Made by a program: the position numbers and the translations under genes. DNA of 64,000 nucleotides from Candidatus Peregrinibacteria bacterium. GTDB lineage: Bacteria; Patescibacteriota; Gracilibacteria; UBA1369; LOWO2-01-FULL-3. Each line of letters starts with the position of its first letter. The stretch's first letter is position 1. The DNA is taken from assembly GCA_030688025.1 (NCBI GenBank), contig JAUYJL010000010.1, positions 62,001-126,000 on the forward strand. Direction: 5' to 3'. Below are positions 19,465 through 29,980 of the stretch, in pieces. Under the pieces are notes generated by a model that saw only the letters and a program-made list of their open reading frames with translations, did not search any database and was not told the DNA's origin.

Positions 19465-19607
19465 GTGGGTTAGGAAGTAGTTAAACTATCTCACATAAAA
19501 TTTTTATTAAAAATTTTTCAAGCCGAGAAAAATAAAAACATCTGGAATAAGCCATTTTCCTAATAAAAAAGTGTTGTTGTAAATTTAACGACAGCTTTGT
19601 AAACTAT

Positions 19608-21011
19608 ATGAGAACTTTAATAACCAAAACAATGGATAAAAAATTAGACGATATAGTATCGTTGTGTAAAAGAAGGGGATTCGTGTTTCCGGGCTCAGAC
19701 ATATATGGAGGACTTGCAAATACTTGGGATTACGGCCCATATGGCGCGCAACTAAAACAAAACATCAAAGCTTTCTGGTGGAATACTTTCGTAAGAGAAA
19801 GAGATGACGTTATCGGACTTGATTCTGCAATATTGATGAACCCGAAAGTCTGGGAGGCATCAGGACATGTCACTTCATTTTCAGATCCATTGATGGATTG
19901 CAAAAACTGTAAAGAAAGAATTCGCGGAGACAAACTTATCGAAGAAAATCTCGGAATCGAAATGGCGGCAGGAAAAACATTAAAACAAATCGGAGAAATT
20001 ATCGCAGAAAATAAATTGAAATGTCCAAAGTGTGGAAAATCTGATTTCACAGAACCAAGATCCTTTAATTTAATGTTCAGAACGCATCAAGGAGTTATCG
20101 AAGAAACAGCGACAGCAATTTATTTAAGACCCGAAACAGCTCAAGGAATTTTCACAAATTTCAAAAACGTTATTCAGACATGTCGCGCAAAAATTCCTTT
20201 TGGAATCGCACAAATCGGAAAATCATTTAGAAATGAAATCACTCCTGGAAATTTCACATACCGCACACGCGAATTTGAACAAATGGAAATTGAATATTTC
20301 GTTTCACCAAAAGAAAAAGCTGAAATAAAGAAAATTTTCGATGGATGGAAAAAAGATTGTTGGGAATGGTATTTGGCTTTAGGCGTAAATAAGGAAAATT
20401 TGAGATTTAGAGAGCACGAAAAAGATGAACTTTCACATTATTCTTCAATGACTTTTGATATTGAATATAAATTCCCATTTGGATGGGGAGAATTGATGGG
20501 ATTGGCTTATAGAGGAGATTATGATTTGACTCAACATTCAAAATTCTCCGGAAAAGATTTGAGCTATTTGGATCCTTTCACGAATGAAAAATACATCCCA
20601 CACGTTATCGAACCTTCGTTTGGAGCGGACAGAACTTTGCTTGTCACTCTTATCGACGCATACGATGAAGACGAAGTTGATGGTGAAAAACGTACAGTAA
20701 TGAGATTTGATCCGAAAATCGCACCTGTAAAAGCGGCAATTTTCCCATTGATGAAAAAAGACGAACTTACAGGAATCGCAAAAGGAATTTTCGACACATT
20801 AAAAAAGAAATTCGACATCGAATACGACGACTCCGGCGCAATCGGAAAACGTTACCGAAGACAGGACGAAATCGGTACACCATTCTGCATCACAGTCGAT
20901 TATGACACGATAAACGATCAAACCGTAACAATCCGCGAACGCGACTCTATGAAGCAAGAGAGAGTCAAAATTGAGGACTTGGAAGGCATCATATTGAATA
21001 AAATTGCCTAA
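19608..21011 (+). CDS. glyS: Glycyl-tRNA synthetase (dimeric type)
   Basis: 'SLCKRRGFVFPGSDIYGGLANTWDYGPYGAQLKQN', 'FRNEITPGNFTYRTREFEQMEIEYF', 'HVIEPSFGADRTLL'. Confidence 0.96.
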   Translation: MRTLITKTMDKKLDDIVSLCKRRGFVFPGSDIYGGLANTWDYGPYGAQLKQNIKAFWWNTFVRERDDVIGLDSAILMNPKVWEASGHVTSFSDPLMDCKNCKERIRGDKLIEENLGIEMAAGKTLKQIGEIIAENKLKCPKCGKSDFTEPRSFNLMFRTHQGVIEETATAIYLRPETAQGIFTNFKNVIQTCRAKIPFGIAQIGKSFRNEITPGNFTYRTREFEQMEIEYFVSPKEKAEIKKIFDGWKKDCWEWYLALGVNKENLRFREHEKDELSHYSSMTFDIEYKFPFGWGELMGLAYRGDYDLTQHSKFSGKDLSYLDPFTNEKYIPHVIEPSFGADRTLLVTLIDAYDEDEVDGEKRTVMRFDPKIAPVKAAIFPLMKKDELTGIAKGIFDTLKKKFDIEYDDSGAIGKRYRRQDEIGTPFCITVDYDTINDQTVTIRERDSMKQERVKIEDLEGIILNKIA

Positions 21012-21022
21012 CAAAATCATTT

Positions 21023-21502
21023 ATGGATAATCCAGAATTTAAAAAAGCATTTCAGAAATTTTCACCAGAAGAATCAGAATTGCTACAAACATACTTCCGA
21101 GGAGCACGCATGATATTGGAAAATTGTGCTTCCCAGACACTACTTTCTTCAAAAAGAAGAAAAAAATTCGATCCAACCTTTGTCAATTTAAAATACATAG
21201 AAAAATATTTCCTTGAAGAAAGTGCAAAATTAAAAAACAACGATCCCGCAGGAAAAAAAAGAATCATCAAAGAAATCGGCGAACTAACTGAGGAAATTCA
21301 AAAACAATCTTTCTATTTAGACGCCTCAACTCTAGATGATTCCATGCAAGATCTTGAACAAAAACATGCCCCAGGCTTAAAACGGGCACAAGAATTAATA
21401 AAAGAAGTTGAGGGGACTCCTCCAAGTGAAGAAGAAATCCAAGCAATATTAAAAAAGATAGAAGGTTCCCCAAAACACAGGAAGAACAAGAAAAATAGAT
21501 AG
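21023..21502 (+). CDS. Hypothetical protein, 159 aa
   Basis: ORF 12 bp downstream of glyS, same strand. Confidence 0.6.
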   Translation: MDNPEFKKAFQKFSPEESELLQTYFRGARMILENCASQTLLSSKRRKKFDPTFVNLKYIEKYFLEESAKLKNNDPAGKKRIIKEIGELTEEIQKQSFYLDASTLDDSMQDLEQKHAPGLKRAQELIKEVEGTPPSEEEIQAILKKIEGSPKHRKNKKNR

Positions 21503-21546
21503 GAATCCGTAAAAGTTGCTTAAATAATGTCACTTTTTCCCACAAA

Positions 21547-21603
21547 TTGTCTTTTATTTTAGAATTAATGCGTATTTTGTACTAATTCCAAAATAAAAGA
21601 CAA
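21547..21603. terminator. Strong hairpin (21-bp arms, 1 mismatch, 15-nt loop)
   Basis: ttgtcttttattttagaatta-atgcgtattttgtac-taattccaaaataaaagacaa. Confidence 0.65.
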
Positions 21604-21665
21604 CGCTGACGATAAAGAGGATGAATTAGGATTAGAATTACATTTTTGAATACGTCAAGTTTAGA

Positions 21666-22505
21666 TTGACTTTTTACGGCCAAGGTGTTACAAGTATATC
21701 ATCACTGTTAAAATCAATTATGTTGGAACGATTACCTGGCACAGATCCAATATCAAGTAATCCTGTCGATAGACTGGAAATGTTCAAACGAGATCAAACC
21801 ACTTTTAATATTAGGAGGATTATATTGGCAGTGGCCACTATTGCAACGGCAACTACCGGAACATTATTTTTTGCGACGTGTGGAGATAAAAGAGCAGAGA
21901 AAAAGGAAGAACCAAGCGAAGAAATAGAAATAGAAAAAAAGACAAACCCGAAAGAAATGAACAGTCAAGAATTCGAAGAGTATTTTGAAGAAACAACAGG
22001 AATAAAGATTAGAAGAATAGACGGCAAGAAAAAATTCATAATTAAATTAGACGGAAAAATGCACGATATTTTGTGGGATCAAGACTACGAAAACCATCTA
22101 AAAACAATGAAAAATCCTGAAAAAATGGAGCAAGCGGTTCTCAAAAAACTTAAAAACATTCTCAGACTGAAAGAAGAAAAAGAGGAAAATTTTAAAAATT
22201 ATCTCAGAAAAATGGGAATAGAGATCAATACACCCGAATGGGGAGAGGAGGAAATCATATTTGAATCGGACACGTTTCCACTTACGCCGGAATTCAAACA
22301 GTATCTCAAACAACTGAAAGGTGGCCCTAAAAAAATAAAGGAAGCTGTTCGCAAAGAAGGATTGAAATATAGAACAAGAAGGGAAGAAAAAGAAAGAGAA
22401 TTCGAAAAAGCAAGATGTATAGCAGAATTGCAATATGAAGAGGCAAAATGCGGCGAACCTATAAGAGATCACGAATTAGACTGTGAGCAAGATGCGGAGC
22501 GATAA
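21666..22505 (+). CDS. Hypothetical highly charged protein with one N-terminal TM segment
   Basis: 'RRIILAVATIATATTGTLFFATCGDKRAEKKEE...'; E/K-rich remainder; exact start uncertain. Confidence 0.55.
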   Translation: MTFYGQGVTSISSLLKSIMLERLPGTDPISSNPVDRLEMFKRDQTTFNIRRIILAVATIATATTGTLFFATCGDKRAEKKEEPSEEIEIEKKTNPKEMNSQEFEEYFEETTGIKIRRIDGKKKFIIKLDGKMHDILWDQDYENHLKTMKNPEKMEQAVLKKLKNILRLKEEKEENFKNYLRKMGIEINTPEWGEEEIIFESDTFPLTPEFKQYLKQLKGGPKKIKEAVRKEGLKYRTRREEKEREFEKARCIAELQYEEAKCGEPIRDHELDCEQDAER

Positions 22506-22584
22506 GAGATCACAAACTCAACTGTGAGGGATATTAGTCAAAAAAGTCCAACCTCAAACAAGCCCTTTTTTCGCTCTTTCCCCC

Positions 22585-22613
22585 TTGTACCCAAGCCCTT
22601 TTTCTGCTATAAT
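22585..22613 (+). promoter_or_regulatory. Putative sigma70-type promoter of second TraG-like gene
   Basis: TTGTAC-N17-TATAAT, 27 bp upstream of ATG 22640. Confidence 0.6.
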
Positions 22614-22639
22614 ACTGAGATTAAAACAAATACAAAAGC

Positions 22640-25348
22640 ATGCAGGATTTCGCCTCAAACCTATGGGAATTCACAAAAGCTCACCCGCTTGGGATAGTTT
22701 TGTGGGCAATTGGGCTTTATTTAGGGGTAAAACTATTCCTTTGGCTACTACGATTTACATATAGATATTTGGATTCGAAAAATCTTGTTTACATGAAAAT
22801 CACGCTTCCAAGGGAAGATTCACCAAAAGACAAAGAAAAAGCCACAGAAAAAGATTTTAAAGAAAAAGTCGCGATAATGTCACAGTTTTTCAGAAATCTC
22901 CACGAAACCAAAGGACTAAATTTTGGAAACATAGTAAGAACAAAGATGTTCAGAAATAACATTTTTTCTTTTGAGCTCGTGGCGAAACAAAAAGTTGTAA
23001 ATTTCTACGTCACAACACCAAGATACTATCAAGACATCCTCGAAAAACAGATCACATCATACTATCCGGACGCTGAAGTGGAAATCACACAAAAATACGA
23101 AGAAATCCTTCCGGGTAATAAAATGAAAGGATATTACGCGTATCAAGAACAAAAATACTGGTTCCCTATCAAAACATTCAAGGTTTTGGAAAATGATCCG
23201 TTAAATGACATGACAAATATCTTCTCAAAACTTGCAGAAGAGGAGACAGCAGCAATTCAACTAGTTGTAAGACCTCGCGATGACAATTGGGGCAAAAAAG
23301 CAGAAGACTTCGGTGAAAAATACTTCAAAGGAAAAGCAAACGAAGGATGGAATATCCCTATCTTAGGCCCGATCTTTAATGTATTTAAAGGCATATTCTT
23401 CGGATACGAGAAAATGGAAAAAGAAGAGACAAAAGACACAGGCGGCGGGTACGTTCGTATGCTACAGAGTAAAGAAGAAACTGCAAAAAGAATCGGTGAA
23501 AAAGCCGGACAATCCGGCTACGATGCAGTAATAAGACTTCTTTCCACCGCAAAAACAGAATCAAGAGCGGAAGAAATTAGTAACAATATCGTCGTAAGTT
23601 TGAGTATGTTCAAAGATCCAAGCTCAAACTGGTTCAACACACAAAGATTATTTTTCATAGATTTTATAAATGACAAATTATTTTTATTCAATTTTAGACA
23701 TAGACTTCTCTACACAAAATTCCTATTTTTTGGAGAAAATTTGAATCTACTCGCGGAAGATGAACTGTCATCTATTTTCCATTTTCCAAATTCAAGATAC
23801 AACTACACGCCGGCAATCAGATGGCTTGATTACAAGGTTTTGCCGGCTCCGGCAGACATGCCTACGGAAGGAATATTACTCGGACATAACGTATATAGAG
23901 GAAGCAAAAAAGAAATCAGATTCCAAAGAAACGACAGATCGCGTCATCATTATATAATAGGAAAATCCGGATCAGGTAAATCTGCGCTTTTATCCTTCAT
24001 GGCAAGACAAGATATCAAAAACGGAGAAGGAGTTTGCGTAATTGACCCCCACGGTGACTTGATTGATGATTTGATGGATTATGTGCCTAAAGAAAGAGCA
24101 AAAGACGTGATAATTTTCGATCCGGGTGATACGGAAAGACCAATGGGTCTAAATATCTTGGAAGCAAAAACTTCCGCAGATATGGACCTTGCGTCATCTC
24201 AGGCAACGGAAATATTTATAAAACTTTTCGGTGATGAAATCTTCGGACCACGTATTCAGCATTATTTTAGAAATGCCTGTTTAACGCTGATGGAAGACCA
24301 AGAAGAAGGAGCCACCCTTATCGATATTCCGAGAATATTTACAGATGATGCATTCTTGAAATACAAAGTCAAAAAAGTAAAAAATCCGGTCGTAAAATCC
24401 TTCTGGGAACATGAATACGCCGCGACAGGAGACAGGGAAAGACAAGAAATGATCCCGTATTTTAGCGCAAAATTCGGTCCATTCATTACGAATTCAATCA
24501 TGAGAAACACAATCGGACAAAAGAATTCTTCGTTCAATTTTAGAGAAATAATGGACAGCGGAAAAATACTTTTCGTAAAACTTTCGAAAGGTAAGATCGG
24601 AGATTTAAACACACAGCTTCTTGGACTCGTTATCGTTGCAAGAATACAAATGGCGGCGATGAGTAGAGCAGATATGCCTGAAGAAAAACGTAAAGATTTT
24701 TTCCTGTACGTAGATGAGTTCCAAAATTTCGCAACAGATAGTTTCTGTTCAATCCTATCTGAGGCCAGAAAGTACCACTTGAATTTGATAATGGCCCATC
24801 AGTATATAAACCAACTTGTCACAAGCAAATTTGGCACAACATCAACACAAATCAGAGACGCGGTCTTTGGTAACGTCGGTACACTTTGTTCTTTCAAAGT
24901 CGGCGCGGAAGACGGAGAATATTTGGCAAAAGAATACGCACCGTCACTTACCGAACAAGATGTTATTGGAATTTCAAATTACAAAATGTACTGTAAATTA
25001 AATATAAATAATACAACTTCGCGCCCATTCTCAGTCTCAACAATTTGGGATACTACAGACAAAAATCCAAAATTAGGAAAGGCAATTTGGGAACTTGCGA
25101 GATTAAAACACGGAAGAAAAAGACAATTCGTGGAAGAAGAAATAGAGACAAGAATAGGAATCGACCTTAATTCAGCCCCTGTCGACGTGAGCAAAATGCC
25201 AACACAACCAAACCTCTCCGCACCTCCTGAAGGCAACGCAATGGCTCAAATTTTGGCTGGCGCACCATCACAAAGCTCAACTCCACCAAACATCCCAATG
25301 CCACCAGAGGAACCGACTCCACCGGCTCCAAGCGCACCAACGCCTTAG
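22640..25348 (+). CDS. TraG/VirD4-like type IV secretion (HerA/FtsK superfamily) ATPase with Pro-rich C-terminus
   Basis: 'IIGKSGSGKSALLSFMARQDIKNGEGVCVIDPHGDLIDDLM', 'FFLYVDEFQNFATDSFCSILSEARKYHLNLIMAHQYINQL'; paralog of 1228..3702. Confidence 0.88.
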   Translation: MQDFASNLWEFTKAHPLGIVLWAIGLYLGVKLFLWLLRFTYRYLDSKNLVYMKITLPREDSPKDKEKATEKDFKEKVAIMSQFFRNLHETKGLNFGNIVRTKMFRNNIFSFELVAKQKVVNFYVTTPRYYQDILEKQITSYYPDAEVEITQKYEEILPGNKMKGYYAYQEQKYWFPIKTFKVLENDPLNDMTNIFSKLAEEETAAIQLVVRPRDDNWGKKAEDFGEKYFKGKANEGWNIPILGPIFNVFKGIFFGYEKMEKEETKDTGGGYVRMLQSKEETAKRIGEKAGQSGYDAVIRLLSTAKTESRAEEISNNIVVSLSMFKDPSSNWFNTQRLFFIDFINDKLFLFNFRHRLLYTKFLFFGENLNLLAEDELSSIFHFPNSRYNYTPAIRWLDYKVLPAPADMPTEGILLGHNVYRGSKKEIRFQRNDRSRHHYIIGKSGSGKSALLSFMARQDIKNGEGVCVIDPHGDLIDDLMDYVPKERAKDVIIFDPGDTERPMGLNILEAKTSADMDLASSQATEIFIKLFGDEIFGPRIQHYFRNACLTLMEDQEEGATLIDIPRIFTDDAFLKYKVKKVKNPVVKSFWEHEYAATGDRERQEMIPYFSAKFGPFITNSIMRNTIGQKNSSFNFREIMDSGKILFVKLSKGKIGDLNTQLLGLVIVARIQMAAMSRADMPEEKRKDFFLYVDEFQNFATDSFCSILSEARKYHLNLIMAHQYINQLVTSKFGTTSTQIRDAVFGNVGTLCSFKVGAEDGEYLAKEYAPSLTEQDVIGISNYKMYCKLNINNTTSRPFSVSTIWDTTDKNPKLGKAIWELARLKHGRKRQFVEEEIETRIGIDLNSAPVDVSKMPTQPNLSAPPEGNAMAQILAGAPSQSSTPPNIPMPPEEPTPPAPSAPTP

Positions 25349-25377
25349 GAGCCAACTTTGCCACCTCCACCGACAGC

Positions 25378-28300
25378 TTAGATCAATCTGGCAAATTTAA
25401 TAATCTCAGGATTTAGTTTCAACATTTCAGCTACATCGATGGCTTCGGAATCTTCTCTTTTAGGGCTCATTTTGTGATCAAAAGCAACCTTTATCTCACC
25501 ATTTCCATCTCGCTCCGTAGTATGACCGAAATGAGCAACTTCTATCAAGTTGGGGAAAGATTTCGAAAGAGCATCAGTGGCGTCATGACAATGTGAAGCG
25601 AACGCAGCATATTGCCCCCTTCTAAGCATTTCAACAACCATTGCGTAATACAAAGCATCTTGATATTTTGGCGAAGTGGAAGACCCAAATTCATCCAGCA
25701 TCACAAGATTAACTTTTCCGGCAACAGTCTTTTCCATCATTTTATTAACTCTCGTGATTTCCTCTCCATAAGAGCTCAAGGATTGATCACTGCGTGAAGT
25801 TACTCTGTCAAAATACATAATATTGTCCAGCAAAGGCATCGTAGCTCCTTTTGCACAAGGCGCATATCCTGTAGCTTGTGCCCACAAAAGAGCGGACATC
25901 GCTCCCTTTTCCCAAAAAGTTTTGCCGGACATATTCGAACTTCCAAGAATTTTCGAAGGAGCCTTAGGACCAAAAGAAACATCATTTTTAACCTGTTTAT
26001 CTTTTTGCGCAAACAAACTCCACGCTTTAGGCAAATGAATTTCTCCGGTTGTGTTAAATGAAACAGGTTGCATGCCTTGTTTTTTTATCATATGCCCGAT
26101 GTAAAAAAGTCCCATTGCGTAGGCGATAGAGGAGTTAAGAGGTTTTTGGTCGTCAGGCATATAAGAGAAATAGACTTCTTTCCCAAACAACTCACGGAAT
26201 TTAAAATCGATAGCTTTTTGAAGCGGGTAAAAATTACCACTTTTTATCAAGCCTTTGTAATGATCCTGAGAATCACCATAATCAGAGGAACCAAATACTT
26301 TGTGTTTTTTTGCAACAACCATAGCTTCCTTTGTGATCACTTCCAGCTCGGATAAAAATGAACTTATTTCTTTAATAATATTAGAACCTTTGATTTCATT
26401 CTCAAAAAAAGATCTCATGATATCACCATATGCCGTATGAGATTTTGCATTATTGATGCTATCTAAATACTTTCTACAATCCGGAACATCAAAATGACGC
26501 CCAAATTTGACATCATAAAATGTGCAAATAATATCACGACATTTCTCTCCGTAAAAGTTTTCATGACCGGAATAATGGCTAACAAAAGAACTTAACTTCT
26601 TTATACCGTCAAAATACTCATCAATAAATTTTGCAATTTCGGGATATTTTGCAAATAAAGCATCTTTTCTAGCTTCAAGTCCAGACACTTCATCGGCAAA
26701 AGAAGACACTTCTCCTTCGTAAACAGCTTTAGCCTTTGAGATTAATTCAGCCACAGTGGCCATCTTCGATTTTTTAGTTCTGTCATAACGATGTTGATGC
26801 GGAGTTGCATAATCCCTAAAACCTTGTTCCAAATTATAAGCCATTTTATCAGTTTCAATAGAGTCATAACTCCTAAGAGCTTCAGTAAATTCCGCAGGAT
26901 AATCACGTCCATCGACAAACATCTCCATCAAAAGGACAAAAGGTAATTCTCCACCCCATGAGTTATGGTAAGAAATATCCGAATCTTTCCTGTGTTCTTT
27001 CCAATAGTCAACAATCACCCTTATTTCATCTTTTACCTTGCTCAAATCACAGTCCCACAACTTAAGTGCAGGCAAAGTTTTAGCATCCTTTTTAGTGGAG
27101 GAAATAGCCTCATGTATATCTGATCTTACGCCCCGAGGAGTCATTCTTTCATTAAATTTTTCACCCATTTCCTCCTCGCTAAGGCCACAACTGTTCTGAA
27201 GAGATTCAAGTGTAGAAGCAAAATCAGCCAAAGCACAAACATGTGAATACAACATGCCCCTTCCCCCAGATTCCTCTTCCACTGATTCATAAAGAGCTTT
27301 GATTTTTTTCCATAAATTTCTAATTCTTTTTACGGTGACCTTGCCTTTATCTTGGTCGCTAAATCCATCTTCAAATTTTGCGGCAATTTCAAAAAATTGT
27401 GAAGTCTTTTCATCAATTAGCTTTTTTTGTACAGAAAGATCTTCTGCGAAATAATCATCTCCGACCATACTGCCCAATTCACGATACTCTATATTACGGA
27501 GTGTTTTTTTCCAATGCTTATCGTGTATAAAACGAAGATAATCCGTTATTCGTTTTCTGGTTATAACTCCGCCCAACGCTTTACGATTCGGCTCATCATT
27601 TTTTGATAATTTTTTGAAAAGGTTAAGAGCCTCCGCATCAGTGATCACTTCATTTTGTTCTTTTTCTAATAATTCAAAAATTTCTTCAACACTGCGATTA
27701 CCGACAACAGCATCGGCTGTATCAAGCCGAGATTTCAATTTTCTTAAATCTTCAACCTGTTTCTTCATGGGGAAACTATCTCCCATCAATTTCATATTCA
27801 TATCCAAATAAGCCAAGACAAGATCCAAATCATTAATATCCCCGCGACATGCCTCAAAAGGACTTATCGCCAAATTAAATTTTAAGAAATTTTCATAACC
27901 TGCAAGTGGAAGAAACTTAATCATAAAAAGCAATTTTTGCTCCAAATCAAGCATTTCTTCAAATCTGTCGTTTTCCGCAAGCAACTGAAAAGTTCTTTGT
28001 CTCTCAAAAACTTCTTGCGAAGTCAAAGCTACCCCGCCAACAACCATATTATTAATAGACTGCTTCCTTAATTCAACATTATGAGGACTCCATCCTCCAA
28101 ATTTAATATTACTGTCATCCATTGGAAGGGTTAGCCCAAATCTAAAATCTTTATCAGAACTGAACACAGTCAAAATACTTTCTCTTTTTACATAAGGAAT
28201 CTTTCCCCTATGTTCAGGATTTTTTAGCTTTTGGCGCTCTTCCTCGGTGTAAGGCACAACATCTCTAAAATTTGGCTTTGCAGTTTCTCCAATATGCACA

Positions 28301-29796
28301 TCTTGCCCATCCAAATATTTTTGTGCATTTTCAATAATATTTGAATCAAGTTTAAGCCCTTTCGCAACAGCCAAAGCATTCGAATCTCCAAGTCCGCGCG
28401 CAAGTTCATAGCGATAAATCGGGGTTCCACTAACCTCATCGATTTCGGTTTCAAAATGATACATTCCAAGATTCGGCTGAGAAATATGTTTTTGTAAAAA
28501 CTTTTCATTGTGAGATGCCAAGAAAACTCGCGCACCTTTTGACGGCAAATACAAAACCGCACCTGCACGAAGTAATTTGTATTGATCCTGCGCCGAAGTG
28601 GTAGACCATCCTTCGTCTACGCAAACAAAAGATTTATTGCCCAAAGATGATGTAAGTTTTTTCCAGTTGTCTGTTTCGCTTCCAAAAGCGCTCAAATCTC
28701 TAAAATGATCCGTTGAAGCTCTATCCAAATAATGAAAAGAATCATGCATTACAGGAAAATTAGAACCTGCTTCGCAAGGCACATAGCCAAAACTTTGAGC
28801 CAAGCATTGCATAAAAAATTCTTTTTTAAGCCCACTGAAAGATTTTCCAGACATATTGCTTCCCGAATAAACGGTGACTTCATGTTCATCCGGAGAATCA
28901 TTCAAAACTTGTTTAAAATTCGGAGATTCTTTTTTCCTCACAAAATTCCAACCTTTTTTATAAGTTCGAGGCAGGCAAATATCAAGGCCTGCAGGTGTAT
29001 ATCCTTCATTTTTTGAAATATTTGCAAATTCAAAAAAGACACCAATTTTTTCATTGAAAGTCCGTGAATCCTCACTTAGTCCTTGCGCAACAGATGAAAC
29101 CTTGAAATAATCTTCTTTCAAGAAAAAATCTCTGGTCAAACATTCCAAAGATTTACCAAGAGCCTCAAGTTCTTTTGCAATAACTAAAAGTAGGGGATTG
29201 CCAGATTTGGAAAGTAACGAGGCAAGAGAAAAAATAGACTTCCTGCCTTTCTGGACAAGATCTAGACCTTCTTCTACAAGCCTTGAGGATATATTTTGAT
29301 TCCCATTCCTATAGGCAAATAAAGCTGCTTCTTCTAGGTAGTCAGAAACCCTTATAGTTGCGAACAAATGCTCGGAAATACCTGAATAAACAGCATAACA
29401 ATCATTTTTAAGCTTAATAGCCTCATCAAATCCATCAAATTCACGCAAAGAAGTAATCAATGCCTGCCTTTGTTTTATCTGAGCACGATCAGTTGAAGGA
29501 GTTCGTATAAAATCAAAAATTTTCTTCGTTTCAGGAAGCCCTCTCAAAGATTCGGGAATATGCTTGACGCTTCTTCTCTCCCAATCATGCCTATCAGGCA
29601 CACCCATTTCAAAATCCTCACTCTGAACACTATAAGAAGCCTTTTTTGAACCATCAAAAAGTCTTTCCATACTGAAATCTTTCAGCAAATCCGAATTGTC
29701 GGACGCCTCATCAGTAGTTTCAGCGACCGCAGGTCCTTCGACCTTTTCCATTCCCTCCTCTAAATCAACACCATCAGGTGTATTTACATTTGGCAT
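25378..29796 (-). CDS. Giant MutS-like protein with two MutS-type ATPase domains (putative fused dimer)
   Basis: Two Walker A motifs 'YSGSNMSGKSFSG' and 'LGSSNMSGKTFWE'; Walker B-type 'FVCVDEGWSTTS' and 'LVMLDEFGSSTS'; 'FLASHNEKFL' and 'AFASHCHDATDAL'; two core-like segments 'TDRAQIKQRQALITSLREFDGFDEA' and 'TSQEVFERQRTFQLLAENDRFEEM'. Confidence 0.85.
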   Translation of the reverse strand: MPNVNTPDGVDLEEGMEKVEGPAVAETTDEASDNSDLLKDFSMERLFDGSKKASYSVQSEDFEMGVPDRHDWERRSVKHIPESLRGLPETKKIFDFIRTPSTDRAQIKQRQALITSLREFDGFDEAIKLKNDCYAVYSGISEHLFATIRVSDYLEEAALFAYRNGNQNISSRLVEEGLDLVQKGRKSIFSLASLLSKSGNPLLLVIAKELEALGKSLECLTRDFFLKEDYFKVSSVAQGLSEDSRTFNEKIGVFFEFANISKNEGYTPAGLDICLPRTYKKGWNFVRKKESPNFKQVLNDSPDEHEVTVYSGSNMSGKSFSGLKKEFFMQCLAQSFGYVPCEAGSNFPVMHDSFHYLDRASTDHFRDLSAFGSETDNWKKLTSSLGNKSFVCVDEGWSTTSAQDQYKLLRAGAVLYLPSKGARVFLASHNEKFLQKHISQPNLGMYHFETEIDEVSGTPIYRYELARGLGDSNALAVAKGLKLDSNIIENAQKYLDGQDVHIGETAKPNFRDVVPYTEEERQKLKNPEHRGKIPYVKRESILTVFSSDKDFRFGLTLPMDDSNIKFGGWSPHNVELRKQSINNMVVGGVALTSQEVFERQRTFQLLAENDRFEEMLDLEQKLLFMIKFLPLAGYENFLKFNLAISPFEACRGDINDLDLVLAYLDMNMKLMGDSFPMKKQVEDLRKLKSRLDTADAVVGNRSVEEIFELLEKEQNEVITDAEALNLFKKLSKNDEPNRKALGGVITRKRITDYLRFIHDKHWKKTLRNIEYRELGSMVGDDYFAEDLSVQKKLIDEKTSQFFEIAAKFEDGFSDQDKGKVTVKRIRNLWKKIKALYESVEEESGGRGMLYSHVCALADFASTLESLQNSCGLSEEEMGEKFNERMTPRGVRSDIHEAISSTKKDAKTLPALKLWDCDLSKVKDEIRVIVDYWKEHRKDSDISYHNSWGGELPFVLLMEMFVDGRDYPAEFTEALRSYDSIETDKMAYNLEQGFRDYATPHQHRYDRTKKSKMATVAELISKAKAVYEGEVSSFADEVSGLEARKDALFAKYPEIAKFIDEYFDGIKKLSSFVSHYSGHENFYGEKCRDIICTFYDVKFGRHFDVPDCRKYLDSINNAKSHTAYGDIMRSFFENEIKGSNIIKEISSFLSELEVITKEAMVVAKKHKVFGSSDYGDSQDHYKGLIKSGNFYPLQKAIDFKFRELFGKEVYFSYMPDDQKPLNSSIAYAMGLFYIGHMIKKQGMQPVSFNTTGEIHLPKAWSLFAQKDKQVKNDVSFGPKAPSKILGSSNMSGKTFWEKGAMSALLWAQATGYAPCAKGATMPLLDNIMYFDRVTSRSDQSLSSYGEEITRVNKMMEKTVAGKVNLVMLDEFGSSTSPKYQDALYYAMVVEMLRRGQYAAFASHCHDATDALSKSFPNLIEVAHFGHTTERDGNGEIKVAFDHKMSPKREDSEAIDVAEMLKLNPEIIKFARLI

Positions 29797-29847
29797 AACA
29801 AAAATACAAAAAGGAGATATTTATACCTAATTAAGAAAGAAAAGACA

Positions 29848-29869
29848 AGAAAACTTAAAAGTTTTCTTA
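29848..29869. terminator. Hairpin downstream of the tRNA pair
   Basis: aagaaaactt-aa-aagttttctt-type palindrome. Confidence 0.4.
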
Positions 29870-29875
29870 GCATAG

Positions 29876-29952
29876 TGGTGTCAAGGGGGAGACTTGAACT
29901 CCCGACCTCCGGGTTATGAATCCGACGCTCTAACCAGCTGAGCTACCCTGAC
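29876..29952 (-). tRNA. tRNA with CAT anticodon, elongator type (Met, or Ile2 if lysidine-modified); CCA encoded
   Basis: Reverse complement gtcagggtagctcagctggttagagcgtcggattCATaacccggaggtcgggagttcaagtctcccccttgacacca. Confidence 0.9.
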
Positions 29953-29980
29953 AGGTTTGAATTAAACGAAAAAGCAATTT

